Below, in pieces: positions 45,037 through 54,294 of a DNA stretch of 64,000 nucleotides (positions are counted from its first letter, which is position 1; each line of letters opens with the position of its first letter). The notes beneath the pieces are model-generated. The model did no database searches and was not told where the DNA came from. It saw nothing but the letters and a program-made list of their open reading frames with translations. This DNA is from an uncultured Alphaproteobacteria bacterium (GTDB lineage Bacteria > Pseudomonadota > Alphaproteobacteria > GCA-2731375). A program made the position numbers and the translations under genes. The DNA is taken from contig CATOSZ010000002.1 in the NCBI GenBank assembly GCA_951812805.1, positions 1 to 64,000 on the forward strand, written 5' to 3'.

Positions 45037-47241
45037 ATGGCCAATGAGCATACCAGTTCGCCCGCTCCGGGCACGGCACGGATCCATGTGCTGCTCCCCC
45101 TGCCGCTGGCGGGCGCCTACGACTATTTGCCGGGCGAGACGGGGGCCGTGCCGGGGGATTTCGTCGTCGTGCCGCTCGGCCGACGCCAAGCGGTCGGTAT
45201 CGTGTGGGGCGTGGGCAGCGCCAGCCCCGACGCGCCGGTTGCCGAAGCCAAGCTGAAATCGGTGGTCGAGGTGTTGGACGCGCCGCCGATGGCCGAGGCG
45301 ATGCGCCGCTTCATCTCCTGGGTCGCCGCCTATACCTGCGCCGATCCGGGCAGCGTGCTGCGCATGGCGATGAGCGTGCCGGCGGCCCTGCAACCGCCGC
45401 GCCCGCGCATCGGCTATCACCTGGCCGGCCCGCCACCCGAACGGATGACGCCGGCCCGCGGTCGGGTGATCGATGTGCTGGCCGGCGGTCCCGCCCTCAC
45501 CCGGCGCGAGATCTCCGAGGCGGCGGGGGTCGGTGCGGGCGTCGTCACCGGTCTTGCCGGCGCCGGCACCCTGGCGGAGGTGGCCCTGCCGGCCCACGCC
45601 CCGCCGGCGGAGCCCGACTGGCGGCGCGCCGGCCCCGTGCTGACGGCGGAACAACAGAACGTCGCCGAGCGGCTGGAGGACACGGTGCGGCGCGGCGGAT
45701 TTTCCGTCTCCCTGCTGGACGGCGTGACCGGTGCGGGCAAGACCGAGGTCTATTTCGAGGCGATTGCCCGCGCGCTCGCCAAGGGCGGTCAGGTCCTCGT
45801 GCTGCTGCCGGAAATTGCACTGACGGCGCAGTGGCTGGAGCGGTTCGAGGCGCGTTTCGGCGTCGCGCCCAGGACCTGGCACTCGGACCTCCGCCAGGCG
45901 GAACGCCGCGCGACCTGGCGGCATATCGCCGAGGGCCGGGCGCGGGTCGTGGTCGGTGCCCGGTCCGCCCTCTTCCTGCCCTTCGCCAATCTCGGCCTGA
46001 TTATCGTCGACGAAGAGCACGACGGCGCTTTCAAGCAGGACGAAGGCGTCTGCTATCACGCCCGCGACATGGCGGTGGCGCGCGCCTCGCTCGGCGAGTT
46101 CCCGGCCGTGCTGGTCTCCGCGACGCCCAGCCTCGAGAGCCTGGTGAACGCGGAACGCGGCCGCTACCACCACCTGCGCCTGCCCAACCGGCCGGGCGCG
46201 GCGGAGCTGCCGGAAATCGAGGCGATCGACATGCGAAGTGCCGGCCTGCCCGCCGGCGAATGGATCTCTCCGCTGCTGCGGGCCCGCATCGCCGAGACGC
46301 TGGCGGCGGGCGAGCAGGCCCTGCTGTTCCTCAACCGCCGGGGCTATGCGCCCTTGACGCTCTGCAAGCGCTGCGGCCATCGCCTGGAATGTCCGAACTG
46401 CGCCGCCTGGCTGGTCGAGCATCGCTTCCAGGACCGCCTGCGCTGTCATCACTGCGATTTCTCCCGCGGTCTGCCCGAGATCTGTCCCGAGTGCGAGGGC
46501 GAGGCCGATTTCACGCCCTGCGGCCCCGGGGTCGAGCGCATCCTGGAAGAGGCCGTGGCTTTGTTTCCCGAGGCCCGCACGGAAGTGGTGGCGAGCGATA
46601 CGGTGCACGGACCACTCGCCGCCCAGGCGATGGTCGAGCGGATCGCGCGGGGCGAGATCGACCTGGTGATCGGCACCCAGATCATCGCCAAGGGGCACAA
46701 TTTCCCGCTGCTGACCTGCGTCGGGGTGATCGACGGGGACCTCGGTCTCGCCGGGGGCGATCTGCGCGCCGCGGAACGGACCTACCAGCTGCTGAGCCAG
46801 ATCTCGGGCCGCGCCGGGCGGGCGGAGCGGCCGGGCCGCGCCTGGCTGCAAACCTACATGCCGGAACATCCGGTGATGCAGGCGTTGGTCTCGGGCGACC
46901 GTGACACCTTTCTGGAACGCGAGGGCGAGGCGCGCCTGGCCCAGGGCATGCCGCCCTATGGCCGCCTCTCCGCGCTGATCGTCTCCGGGCCGGAGGAGGA
47001 GCGCGTTCGCACGGTCGCCGTCGCGCTCGCCCGCGCGGCGCCGGGCGACGCCGACCTCCAGGTCCTGGGCCCAGCCCCCGCGCCGCTGGCCCTGCTACGG
47101 GGTCGTTTTCGCTACCGGCTGTTGCTGAAGGCCAGCCGTGCGGTGCGGATTTCGGAGGTCACACGCGCCTGGGTCGCCCGGGTAACGCCGCCCCCGCAGG
47201 TGCGCGTCCGCATCGATATCGATCCCTACGGTTTTCTTTGA
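45037..47241 (+). CDS. priA: Primosomal replication-restart helicase PriA
   Basis: 734-aa 3'-to-5' superfamily 2 helicase that reloads the replisome at stalled forks. Domains: N-terminal 3'-DNA-binding part (VLLPLPLAGAYDYL), Walker A GVTGAGKTEVYFE, DEEH box VDEEHDGAFKQ, the zinc-binding Cys pairs (CKRCGHRLECPNC, CHHCDF, CPEC), motif V GTQIIAKGHNFP and motif VI QISGRAGRA. Complete. Divergent from the aldolase gene, a common alphaproteobacterial neighbourhood. Confidence 0.96.
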   Translation: MANEHTSSPAPGTARIHVLLPLPLAGAYDYLPGETGAVPGDFVVVPLGRRQAVGIVWGVGSASPDAPVAEAKLKSVVEVLDAPPMAEAMRRFISWVAAYTCADPGSVLRMAMSVPAALQPPRPRIGYHLAGPPPERMTPARGRVIDVLAGGPALTRREISEAAGVGAGVVTGLAGAGTLAEVALPAHAPPAEPDWRRAGPVLTAEQQNVAERLEDTVRRGGFSVSLLDGVTGAGKTEVYFEAIARALAKGGQVLVLLPEIALTAQWLERFEARFGVAPRTWHSDLRQAERRATWRHIAEGRARVVVGARSALFLPFANLGLIIVDEEHDGAFKQDEGVCYHARDMAVARASLGEFPAVLVSATPSLESLVNAERGRYHHLRLPNRPGAAELPEIEAIDMRSAGLPAGEWISPLLRARIAETLAAGEQALLFLNRRGYAPLTLCKRCGHRLECPNCAAWLVEHRFQDRLRCHHCDFSRGLPEICPECEGEADFTPCGPGVERILEEAVALFPEARTEVVASDTVHGPLAAQAMVERIARGEIDLVIGTQIIAKGHNFPLLTCVGVIDGDLGLAGGDLRAAERTYQLLSQISGRAGRAERPGRAWLQTYMPEHPVMQALVSGDRDTFLEREGEARLAQGMPPYGRLSALIVSGPEEERVRTVAVALARAAPGDADLQVLGPAPAPLALLRGRFRYRLLLKASRAVRISEVTRAWVARVTPPPQVRVRIDIDPYGFL

Positions 47242-47257
47242 ACGATCGCCAATAAAA

Positions 47258-47287
47258 ACCCGGCCCCGCGTTTCCACGGGGCCGGGT
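47258..47287. terminator. Terminator between priA and the TRAP binding protein gene
   Basis: ACCCGGCCCCG, loop CGTTTCCA, CGGGGCCGGGT: an 11-bp perfect GC stem with A-rich sequence before it (AAAAA) and CTCTT after it, so it can stop transcripts from both convergent genes. Confidence 0.82.
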
Positions 47288-47328
47288 CTCTTCATCCGGC
47301 CCGGAGGCCGGAAGAGATCAGGCGGGGG

Positions 47329-48390
47329 CTACTTGCGAAGGTAACCGTTATCCAGCCAAACCTTGTACTGCTCGCGGAACGACTTGTAGGACTTGTGCAC
47401 TTCGGCGAACAACGGGTCCTTGGCCGACTCTTCGGCAACGACCTCTTCCCACTTGGCCTTCAGCGTGTCCAGAACCTCGTCCGGCCAACGCTTGAAGATC
47501 ACGCCCTTCTTCTCCAGTTCCTGCATCGCCTTGAACTGGATGGCCTCGGACTTCACGTAGGACCACATCATCGAGTCGCTGCAGCCGACGTCCAGCCAAG
47601 AGCGCTGTTGATCGGTCAAGCCGTCGTACTTCTCCTTGTTGATCAGCAGCTCGCCGATCGAGGCCTGCTGATGCCAGCCCGGGAAGTAGTTGTACTTGGC
47701 GATCTGGTAGAAACCGAGGTCCAGGTCGATCGACGGCATGGAGAACTCGGTCGCGTCGATGACGCCACGCTCGAGGGCGGGATAGATGTCCGCACCGGCG
47801 AGCAGCTGGGTCGAGGCGCCCATCTTGGTCATGACCTTGGCGCCGAGGCCGAAGAAGCGGATCTTCATGCCCTTGAGCTGGTCGAGCGAGTCGATCGGCT
47901 CACGGAACCAGCCGGAGGTCTCCGGCGCGATGGCCGCGCAGTGCAGGCCGCGGACGCCCTGTTCGGCATAGAGGCGATTGTAGATCTCGTCGCCGCCGCC
48001 GTAGGTCAGCCAGGCCATGTATTCGCCCATTTCCGGGCCGAACGGCACGGCGGTGTACCAGGACAGCGCCGGGAATTTGCCGGCGTGGTAGCCAGCTGTC
48101 GTCCAGGACGACTCGATCGAGCCGGCCTTCACCGCGCTCCAGGCCTCGAGCGCCGGCACCAGGGCGCCCGGCTCGAAGAACTTGATCTTGAAATTGCCGC
48201 CGGAGACGCGGTCCATCAAATCCTCGTAGCGCGCGGCGACTTCACCGACGATCGAGAGCTTGGAGCCGAACGCGCTCTGCATTTTCCACTTCACGCGCTT
48301 CTGCGCTTCCGCGGCCGTGCCGAGGCTGAGTGCCAGGCCCGCCGCAAGACCCGTCGTGGCGGCGAGCCGAGCATACTTGCTGAGATTCAT
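47329..48390 (-). CDS. TRAP transporter solute-binding protein (DctP family)
   Basis: 353-aa periplasmic receptor. Signal peptide MNLSKYARLAATTGLAAGLA… cleaved near AEAQ; GGAGGAG ribosome site. The mature protein follows the DctP pattern (KWKMQSAFGSK, then LKGMKIRFFGLGAKVMTKMG, ERGVIDATEFSMPSIDLDLG, FPGWHQQAS), with the Arg that binds carboxylate ligands in KIRFFG. No membrane subunits (DctQ/M) are nearby, so they must be elsewhere. Lies after the tricarballylate-type dehydrogenase, which suggests a tricarboxylate or related acid as ligand. Confidence 0.92.
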   Translation of the reverse strand: MNLSKYARLAATTGLAAGLALSLGTAAEAQKRVKWKMQSAFGSKLSIVGEVAARYEDLMDRVSGGNFKIKFFEPGALVPALEAWSAVKAGSIESSWTTAGYHAGKFPALSWYTAVPFGPEMGEYMAWLTYGGGDEIYNRLYAEQGVRGLHCAAIAPETSGWFREPIDSLDQLKGMKIRFFGLGAKVMTKMGASTQLLAGADIYPALERGVIDATEFSMPSIDLDLGFYQIAKYNYFPGWHQQASIGELLINKEKYDGLTDQQRSWLDVGCSDSMMWSYVKSEAIQFKAMQELEKKGVIFKRWPDEVLDTLKAKWEEVVAEESAKDPLFAEVHKSYKSFREQYKVWLDNGYLRK

Positions 48391-48560
48391 GGGATTTCTC
48401 TCCTCCCTGTTGCCACCCCGGCCCGTGACGGATCGTTACCGTCGACTCGAACTCTCGGACCGGGACCCCTAAGCCCGCGCCACGACCCCGCAAGGTCGGG
48501 CGGACGAGCGCACACTACACGGCCTTTAAAGCGGAAGCCAAGCCCGTTCGTGTCCAAAGC

Positions 48561-50039
48561 TCACTGTATCCCCGCGGCGCTGGTCCCGGCAATGCGGCCA
48601 AATACCGCGCCCGAGACCAGGCCGGAGCCGCCCGGATAGTTGTGATGGAAGAGGCCGCCGACCAGCTCCCCGCAGGCGAAGAGGCCGGGGATCGGCTCCT
48701 GCGCCACGTCGATCACCCGGGCCGCGTCGTCGACCTTCAGGCCGCCGAAGGTAAAGGTGATGCCGCCCGTCGCCCCGTAGGCGACGAAGGGTGGGCTGTC
48801 GAGCGGGATCGCCCAGTTGGTCTTCTCAGGGCTGAGGCCGTCGCTGGCGATACCGTCCTTCTCCGCCGGATTGAAGACGCCCGCGCCCGCCTTTTCGTTG
48901 AACTCGTTCAGCGTTTCCAGACAGGCCTCCCGGTCGACCGGCAGCTGGGCTACCAGTTCCTCGAGGCTGTCCGCCTCGACCGGCGTGCCGGTGACATAGC
49001 GCGGCTCCAGCAGATGCACCGTCTTCTGGTCGAAGATCTGCCAGGCGATGCCGCCCGGTTCGCGCAATATGGCGCCGCCGGTCTTGGCGTAGGTATAAAG
49101 CTGGAAGTCCTCGCCCTCGTCCAGAAAACGCTTGCCGCGCCGGTTGACCATGACGCTGAAGGGATAGGAGAGGCGGTTGGACTTGTCGGTCAGTTCCCGG
49201 TCGCCGTGCGGCGGCGCCTCGGAATCGATCGGCGTCGAATGGCAGCCGGTCCATTGGCCATAGGTCAACGCACCGATATCGAGTGCCATGCGCAGCCCGT
49301 CGCCCGTGTTGTGCGGCGTGCCGCGGACCTTGGCATGGTCCCAGGGGGCGCCGAGATAGCGCGCGCGCCAGGCCTGGTGCGCCTCGAAGCCGCCGCAACC
49401 CAGCACAACGGCGCGCGCCGTCAGCCTGGCGAAACCTTCCGGCCCCTTGACGGCGACGCCGGTGACCCGGCCGCTCTCGTCCTGCAGCAGTTCCCGCGCG
49501 GCGGTCCGGTAGCGGACGTCGATGCCGTTCTTCTCGACGATGTCGAACCACATGCGGGAGAGGCCGACCCCCTCGTGCACGGCGCGGATGACCGCGCCCG
49601 AGGGAAAGGTGATCCGGTTGCCGACCTTGACGCCCGACAGCGCGGTTGCCGGTTCCATTTCGATGCCGCACTCGTGCGCCCAGCGGATGGTCTCGTAGGA
49701 CTTGCCGATCAGGATCTGCGCGAGATCGGGGTCCGTGCGCCCGTCGGTGACGCGCAGCAGGTCCTCCCAGAAGCGGCTTTCGGGATAGGGCGTGACGTTG
49801 CCGAAAAAGCCCGGCAGCTCCGCCTCCACGTCGGGGACCATGGGGCGTAGCTGTTCGGGATCGTCGAAGGCGATGCGGAACAGGCCGCCGCTGTAGTGCG
49901 TGTTGCCGCCGCGCATGTGCTCCGGCGCCTTCTCCAGCACCACCACCCGCTCGGCCCCGCCCTGGCGCGCCGCCGTCGCCGCCGCCAGCGCCGCATTGCC
50001 GGCCCCCACCACGATCACGTCATAATCCGTATCGCTCAT
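48561..50039 (-). CDS. FAD-dependent tricarballylate dehydrogenase-like flavoprotein (TcuA family)
   Basis: 492-aa succinate dehydrogenase/fumarate reductase-type flavoprotein. FAD Rossmann motif DVIVVGAGNAALAAATAA, then HMRGGNTHYSGG, VVLGCGGFEAHQAWR, KVRGTPHNTGDGLRMAL, and C-terminal NYPGGSGLVSGAVFGR. These match TcuA-type tricarballylate dehydrogenases. It sits between the interrupted isopropylmalate-type dehydrogenase and the TRAP receptor on the same strand. The IS1182 insertion upstream may reduce its transcription. Oxidises a polycarboxylate to its alkene, passing electrons to a TcuB-like partner not seen here. Confidence 0.87.
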   Translation of the reverse strand: MSDTDYDVIVVGAGNAALAAATAARQGGAERVVVLEKAPEHMRGGNTHYSGGLFRIAFDDPEQLRPMVPDVEAELPGFFGNVTPYPESRFWEDLLRVTDGRTDPDLAQILIGKSYETIRWAHECGIEMEPATALSGVKVGNRITFPSGAVIRAVHEGVGLSRMWFDIVEKNGIDVRYRTAARELLQDESGRVTGVAVKGPEGFARLTARAVVLGCGGFEAHQAWRARYLGAPWDHAKVRGTPHNTGDGLRMALDIGALTYGQWTGCHSTPIDSEAPPHGDRELTDKSNRLSYPFSVMVNRRGKRFLDEGEDFQLYTYAKTGGAILREPGGIAWQIFDQKTVHLLEPRYVTGTPVEADSLEELVAQLPVDREACLETLNEFNEKAGAGVFNPAEKDGIASDGLSPEKTNWAIPLDSPPFVAYGATGGITFTFGGLKVDDAARVIDVAQEPIPGLFACGELVGGLFHHNYPGGSGLVSGAVFGRIAGTSAAGIQ

Positions 50040-50227
50040 CGTTTCGCCTCGCCCCTGTTTCTTTCACGTCTCGTCCCGGATCCGTCGTGCCACGGCCGCA
50101 CCGAAGGCGGCCGTGCCCAGCGTACCGCCGAGGTCCGTCGTGCGGGTTTCTTCCGCGGCCAGCAGGCCGTCGATCGCCCGGGTCCAGGCCTTCGCCGCCT
50201 CCGACAGCGCGTTTTCCTGGCGTCTAG

Positions 50228-51771
50228 CAGCCTGTCGGACTCGGGCATGCAAGGATTGGTAAGATTGGCTTGGCGGGCGTCGATGTCATGGATTTACCCC
50301 CATGAAGTTGCGAACGCGGGTTGGCCCGCCCGTTCAGGCGTGGCTGAGGACGAACATCCGCTTGATGTTCCAGGAGAGCGTGGCCAAGGTCCATTCCCCC
50401 TTCGCCTTGTCGAGGCCGCGCAGGCTGAACTGACGCAAGCCCATCACCGATTTGATGATGCCGAACACCGGCTCCGGCGTCTGCTTGCGAAGCGCGTAGA
50501 GCGCCCGGCCCTCGGGTGTGGCCAGGCGATGGCACATCGCCTCGAGCGGCGTCGGATCCTCGGGCGCTGGCGGCGCCTCGGCGAAGCGGTCCCGCCAGGA
50601 AAGATGGTGGTGCTCCCGGCCGAGCGCGATCAGCGGCGCGATCTCCGCTTCCCCGCAGGCCTCGACGTTGGCCTGGCTGAAGTAGCCGCTGTCCGCCAAC
50701 AGGGTCTCGACCTCGCCAAGCCCGTCCGGCAGGCCGGCGAGTGCTTCGAGCGTCGGTTCGATCTGCTGCTTGTCGTTCGCCGCCTGCACCACGTCGGCGC
50801 TGACCACCAGCAGGCTGCCGGCGGCCACCGCAGCCTGGGCGTTGTAGCACTGCTCGAAGCCGCCGCCGGCCACCGGCATGATGCGCGAGTCCGGGTCCGT
50901 CAGGTTGACCTGGTCCTTCGCCCGTGGCCCCGGCTCCGGCGGCTTCGGTGGCCGCCCGCCCGGCTTGCGGCCGGTCCGCGTTTCCTTCGCCTCGCGGGCT
51001 GCCAGCTTCTCTTCGTACTCCGCCTGCTCCCGCGCATGACGCTCGGCCGCCCGCGCCTCGATCTCCGCCTTCGCCGCGGCGATCGCCGCCAGCCGGTCCT
51101 CGCGCCGTGCCAGCTCCTCCGGCACGCTCATGCCGTCGGGAACCTCGGACCGGTCCGCCGCTTCCGCCAACGCCATCAACTCCGCCACCTCGGCCCGCAG
51201 CCGGGCTTCGATCTCGCCCGCACGCTGCCACGACAGGGCGCTGTGCCGGCTCGCGTCGGCATGGATCTTCGTCCCGTCCAGCGCCACCGTGCCCAGTTGC
51301 AGCATGCCGGCCTGCCGCGCCAGCAGCAGAACCTGCACGAACAGCCCCTCGATCAGCGGCAGGAAGCGACGGCGGAACGTGGCGATCGTGTCGTGGTCGG
51401 GGTGGTCGTTTGCCGCGATGAAGCGGAAGGCCACCGAATCATAGCTCGCCCGCTCCAGCTTCCGGCTGGAATGCACCCCCGTCGCGTAGCCGTAGATCAG
51501 CAGGCCCAGCAGGACGCTCGGGTGATGCGCCGCCGAGCCCGAACCACGATAGGCCTTCACGAACGCAGAGAGATCCAGCTGCTCCAGCACATCGACCACG
51601 AAGCGCGCCAGATGACGATCAGGCAGCCATTCGTCCACCGAAGGCGGCAGAAGATAGCTGGTCTCCCGGTCAACCTGTCGAAAGTTGCTCATCACAAAAT
51701 CACCGCGCAGGAGAGAATCAGACCGTGACAGTGAATCTCATCTCGAAACTCGGCTCAAGTCCGACAGGCTG
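50228..51771 (-). mobile_element. IS1182-family element in a CTAG target
   Basis: 1544 bp with terminal inverted repeat CAGCCTGTCGGACT at both ends (50228 and, inverted, ending 51771). Flanked by the palindromic tetranucleotide CTAG at 50224-50227 and 51772-51775. IS1182-type elements are known for short palindromic target duplications. Confidence 0.92.
50334..51692 (-). CDS. IS1182-family transposase
   Basis: 452-aa DDE transposase from MSNFRQVDRETSYLLPP (an ATG one codon earlier also exists). The N-terminal DUF772-like part (HHPSVLLGLLIYGYATGVHSSRKLE), Asp in TVALDGTKIHADAS, a long coiled linker (residues ~165-245), Asp in LLADSGYFSQANV and Glu in TPEPVFGIIKSVMGLRQF form the usual IS1182 layout. 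Intact. Confidence 0.92.
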   Translation of the reverse strand: MSNFRQVDRETSYLLPPSVDEWLPDRHLARFVVDVLEQLDLSAFVKAYRGSGSAAHHPSVLLGLLIYGYATGVHSSRKLERASYDSVAFRFIAANDHPDHDTIATFRRRFLPLIEGLFVQVLLLARQAGMLQLGTVALDGTKIHADASRHSALSWQRAGEIEARLRAEVAELMALAEAADRSEVPDGMSVPEELARREDRLAAIAAAKAEIEARAAERHAREQAEYEEKLAAREAKETRTGRKPGGRPPKPPEPGPRAKDQVNLTDPDSRIMPVAGGGFEQCYNAQAAVAAGSLLVVSADVVQAANDKQQIEPTLEALAGLPDGLGEVETLLADSGYFSQANVEACGEAEIAPLIALGREHHHLSWRDRFAEAPPAPEDPTPLEAMCHRLATPEGRALYALRKQTPEPVFGIIKSVMGLRQFSLRGLDKAKGEWTLATLSWNIKRMFVLSHA

Positions 51772-52794
51772 CTAGCCCCGAGATGATCCAGCAGCATGGC
51801 GACGGAATGCATCATCGCCGTCGGATTGGCGATGTCCCGGCCCGCGATGTCCGGTGCCGAGCCGTGCCCGGCCTGGGCGACCGCGTGGTCGTCGCCGTGA
51901 TTGAGGGAGGCGGCAAGGCCCAGCCCGCCGGCCAGTTCCGCCGCCTCGTCCGAGAGGATGTCGCCGAACATGTTGGTGGTGACGACGACGTCGTAGGCCT
52001 CGGGCCGGCGGATCAGCAGGGCTGCCATGGCATCAATGATGACGTCGTCGACCGCGACGTCCGGGTAGTCCTCGGCGACCTTGCGCACGCAGGCATGGAA
52101 ATGGCCGTAGAAGATGCGCAGCGCGTTGTCCTTGTGGACGATGGTGACCCGCTTGCGCCGCCGCCGGGCCAGCTCGAAGGCGGCGCGGGCGATGCGGGTC
52201 GAGCCCTCGGTAGTGATCTTGCCGACGACGAGGGCCATGTCCTCGGACGGCATGAATTCGCCCTGCCCCTGGTGCATGGAGCGGTCGGCGTAGAAGCCTT
52301 CGAGGTTCTCGCGCACGATCACCAGGTCCATCGCCCGGGCCATCGCGGGCACGCCGGCGCGGGTGTAGCTCGGTCGGATATTGGCATAGAGGCCCAGCCC
52401 CTTGCGGAAGGCGGCGGAGATGTTGCGCCCGCCCTCGTCCGGCGGTGGATAGTCGGAGACCGAGGCGGGCCCCAGGACGACGCCGTCGGCCGCTCGCGCC
52501 TTGGCCAGCACCTCGTCGGTGACGGTGATGCCGTTGGCGGCGAGGCCGGCGAGGCCGACCACCTCGCGTTCGAGCTCGAGGCCGAGGCCGAAGCGGGCAT
52601 TCAGGGCATCCAGCGCCATAAGCGCGGCGCCGACGATTTCCGGTCCGATGCCGTCGCCGTCGAGTACCAGAAGTCGTGTCATCGCCGTCCATCCCCTCCC
52701 TCGACCGGGCGGAGATTAGCGCCATTCCCGCGCGTTTGGAAACGTGTCCCGGCAGATGCTAGCGTGCCGCAGCCCAACGAGGGGGACTCTGGAA

Positions 52795-54294
52795 ATGCGC
52801 GTTCTCGCGGCCATGATGAAGCACGAAACCAACACCTTCTCGCCGGTGCCGACACCGCTCGCCCGTTTTGCCCGCGGTCGCGACGGCCCGGCCCGGGGCG
52901 CGGAGGCGATCGCCGATTTCCGGGGCACCGGATCGGGCCTCGGCGCCTATATCGATCTCTGTGACGAACACGGGGCCGAGCTGATCGTGCCGATCGCCGC
53001 CAACGCCTGGCCGAGCGGCGTGGTGCACGACGACGCCTACACGGCGATGAGCGGCGCGATCCTGGAGGCGGTCGCGGCCGAAGCGCCGGACGCCATCCTG
53101 CTGGATCTGCACGGCGCCATGGTGACGGAAAGCCTGGAGGACGGCGAGGGTGAGCTGCTGCGCCGGCTGCGGGAGATCGCGCCCGAAACGCCGATCGGCG
53201 TCTGTCTGGACATGCACACCAACATGTATCCGGCCATCGCCGACAATGCCGACGTCGTCGCCGGCTACATGACCTATCCGCACATCGACACCTACGAGAC
53301 GGCGATGCGCGCCGGCCGGCCGATCTTCGCCATGCTGGCCGGCCAGGCGCGGCCGACGCTCGCCTGGGGCAACCGGCCGATGCTGCCCCACGTCATGCGC
53401 CAGGGCACGGACGATCTGCCGAACAAGGCGCTGCAGGCCCGTGCCCGCGAGATGGAGACGGCCGGTGCGCTCGCCGCCACCCTCTTCGTCGGCTTCCCGC
53501 ACGCCGATATCCGCGAGGCCGGCCTCTCCGCCGTCGTCGTCACCGACGGTGATCCCGAGCTCGCGACGCGCTACCGGGACGAGCTGCTGGACATGGCCTG
53601 GGCGGCGCGGGAGAGCTTCGTCTACGAAATCGAGCCGCTGGCCGAATCGCTGGCCCGGGCGGGCGAGGCGAGCGAGGGGCCGGTGATCCTGCTGGACCAC
53701 TACGACAATGCGGCCTCGGGCGGGACCATGGACACCATGGCGGTTCTGGCCGGCATCCTGGACGCGGGGCTGGAGGATGTCGCCGCCTTCGCGGTCCATG
53801 ATCCGCAAGCCGTGCAGACGATGATCGCCGCCGGCGTCGGCGCCGAGGTCACCCTGCCCTTGGGCGGCAAGCTCGACATGCCCTCGATCGGTCGCGCCGG
53901 CGAACCGCTGGAGGTCACGGGGCGGGTCAAGCTGATCTCCGATGGTCGCTACCGCAACCAGGGCCCGGCCAGCCGGGGCGTGCTGATGGACATGGGGCCG
54001 AGCGTGGTGCTGGACACCGGGCGGGTCGAGATCGTCGTCATCTCCCGCCACCAGGAGCCGAACGACCTCGCCTGCCTGAAGAGCCTGGGCATCGATCCGT
54101 TGGCCAAGCGCTATCTGATGCTGAAGAGCCGGATCCACTACCGCGCCGGTTTCCGCGACATCGCCAAACAGGTGATCGAGTGCGCCGGCGTCGGCGTCTG
54201 TACCTCCGACTACGACATGCTCGACTTCAAGAACGTACGCCGGCCGATCTTTCCGCTCGACCGGATCAACGCGCCGGAAGGTTCCGCGTCGTGA
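52795..54294 (+). CDS. M81 family metallopeptidase (MlrC-like)
   Basis: 499-aa protein of the microcystinase MlrC family. MRVLAAMMKHETNTFSPV opens with the conserved H-E-x-N-x-F; DAILLDLHGAMVTESLEDGEGELL, CLDMHTNMYP and GYMTYPHIDTYETA are metal-binding blocks, and LLDHYDNAASGGTMDTMAVL marks the second domain. ATG 52795 follows a GGGGGA ribosome site. Its stop overlaps the thiolase-like start (GTGA). Hydrolyses small peptides or amides in known members; here the neighbours suggest catabolism. Confidence 0.9.
   Translation: MRVLAAMMKHETNTFSPVPTPLARFARGRDGPARGAEAIADFRGTGSGLGAYIDLCDEHGAELIVPIAANAWPSGVVHDDAYTAMSGAILEAVAAEAPDAILLDLHGAMVTESLEDGEGELLRRLREIAPETPIGVCLDMHTNMYPAIADNADVVAGYMTYPHIDTYETAMRAGRPIFAMLAGQARPTLAWGNRPMLPHVMRQGTDDLPNKALQARAREMETAGALAATLFVGFPHADIREAGLSAVVVTDGDPELATRYRDELLDMAWAARESFVYEIEPLAESLARAGEASEGPVILLDHYDNAASGGTMDTMAVLAGILDAGLEDVAAFAVHDPQAVQTMIAAGVGAEVTLPLGGKLDMPSIGRAGEPLEVTGRVKLISDGRYRNQGPASRGVLMDMGPSVVLDTGRVEIVVISRHQEPNDLACLKSLGIDPLAKRYLMLKSRIHYRAGFRDIAKQVIECAGVGVCTSDYDMLDFKNVRRPIFPLDRINAPEGSAS

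Larger units (their letters stand above)
50064..52682 (-). pseudogene. Isocitrate/isopropylmalate dehydrogenase family gene, split by IS1182-type element
   Basis: Starts MTRLLVLDGDGIGPEIVG at 52682 and runs to 51772. The remainder is 50223-50064 (RRQENALSEAAKAW to AAVARRIRDET). Removing the element and one CTAG restores LLDHLGARRQENAL in frame. Metal/substrate landmarks: VIVRENLEGFYAD, KDNALRI and TTNMFGDILSDEAAELAGGLG. Family members oxidatively decarboxylate isopropylmalate, tartrate or homoisocitrate. The truncated product lacks the last ~55 residues and is probably inactive. Same operon direction as the flavoprotein and TRAP receptor. Confidence 0.9.
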
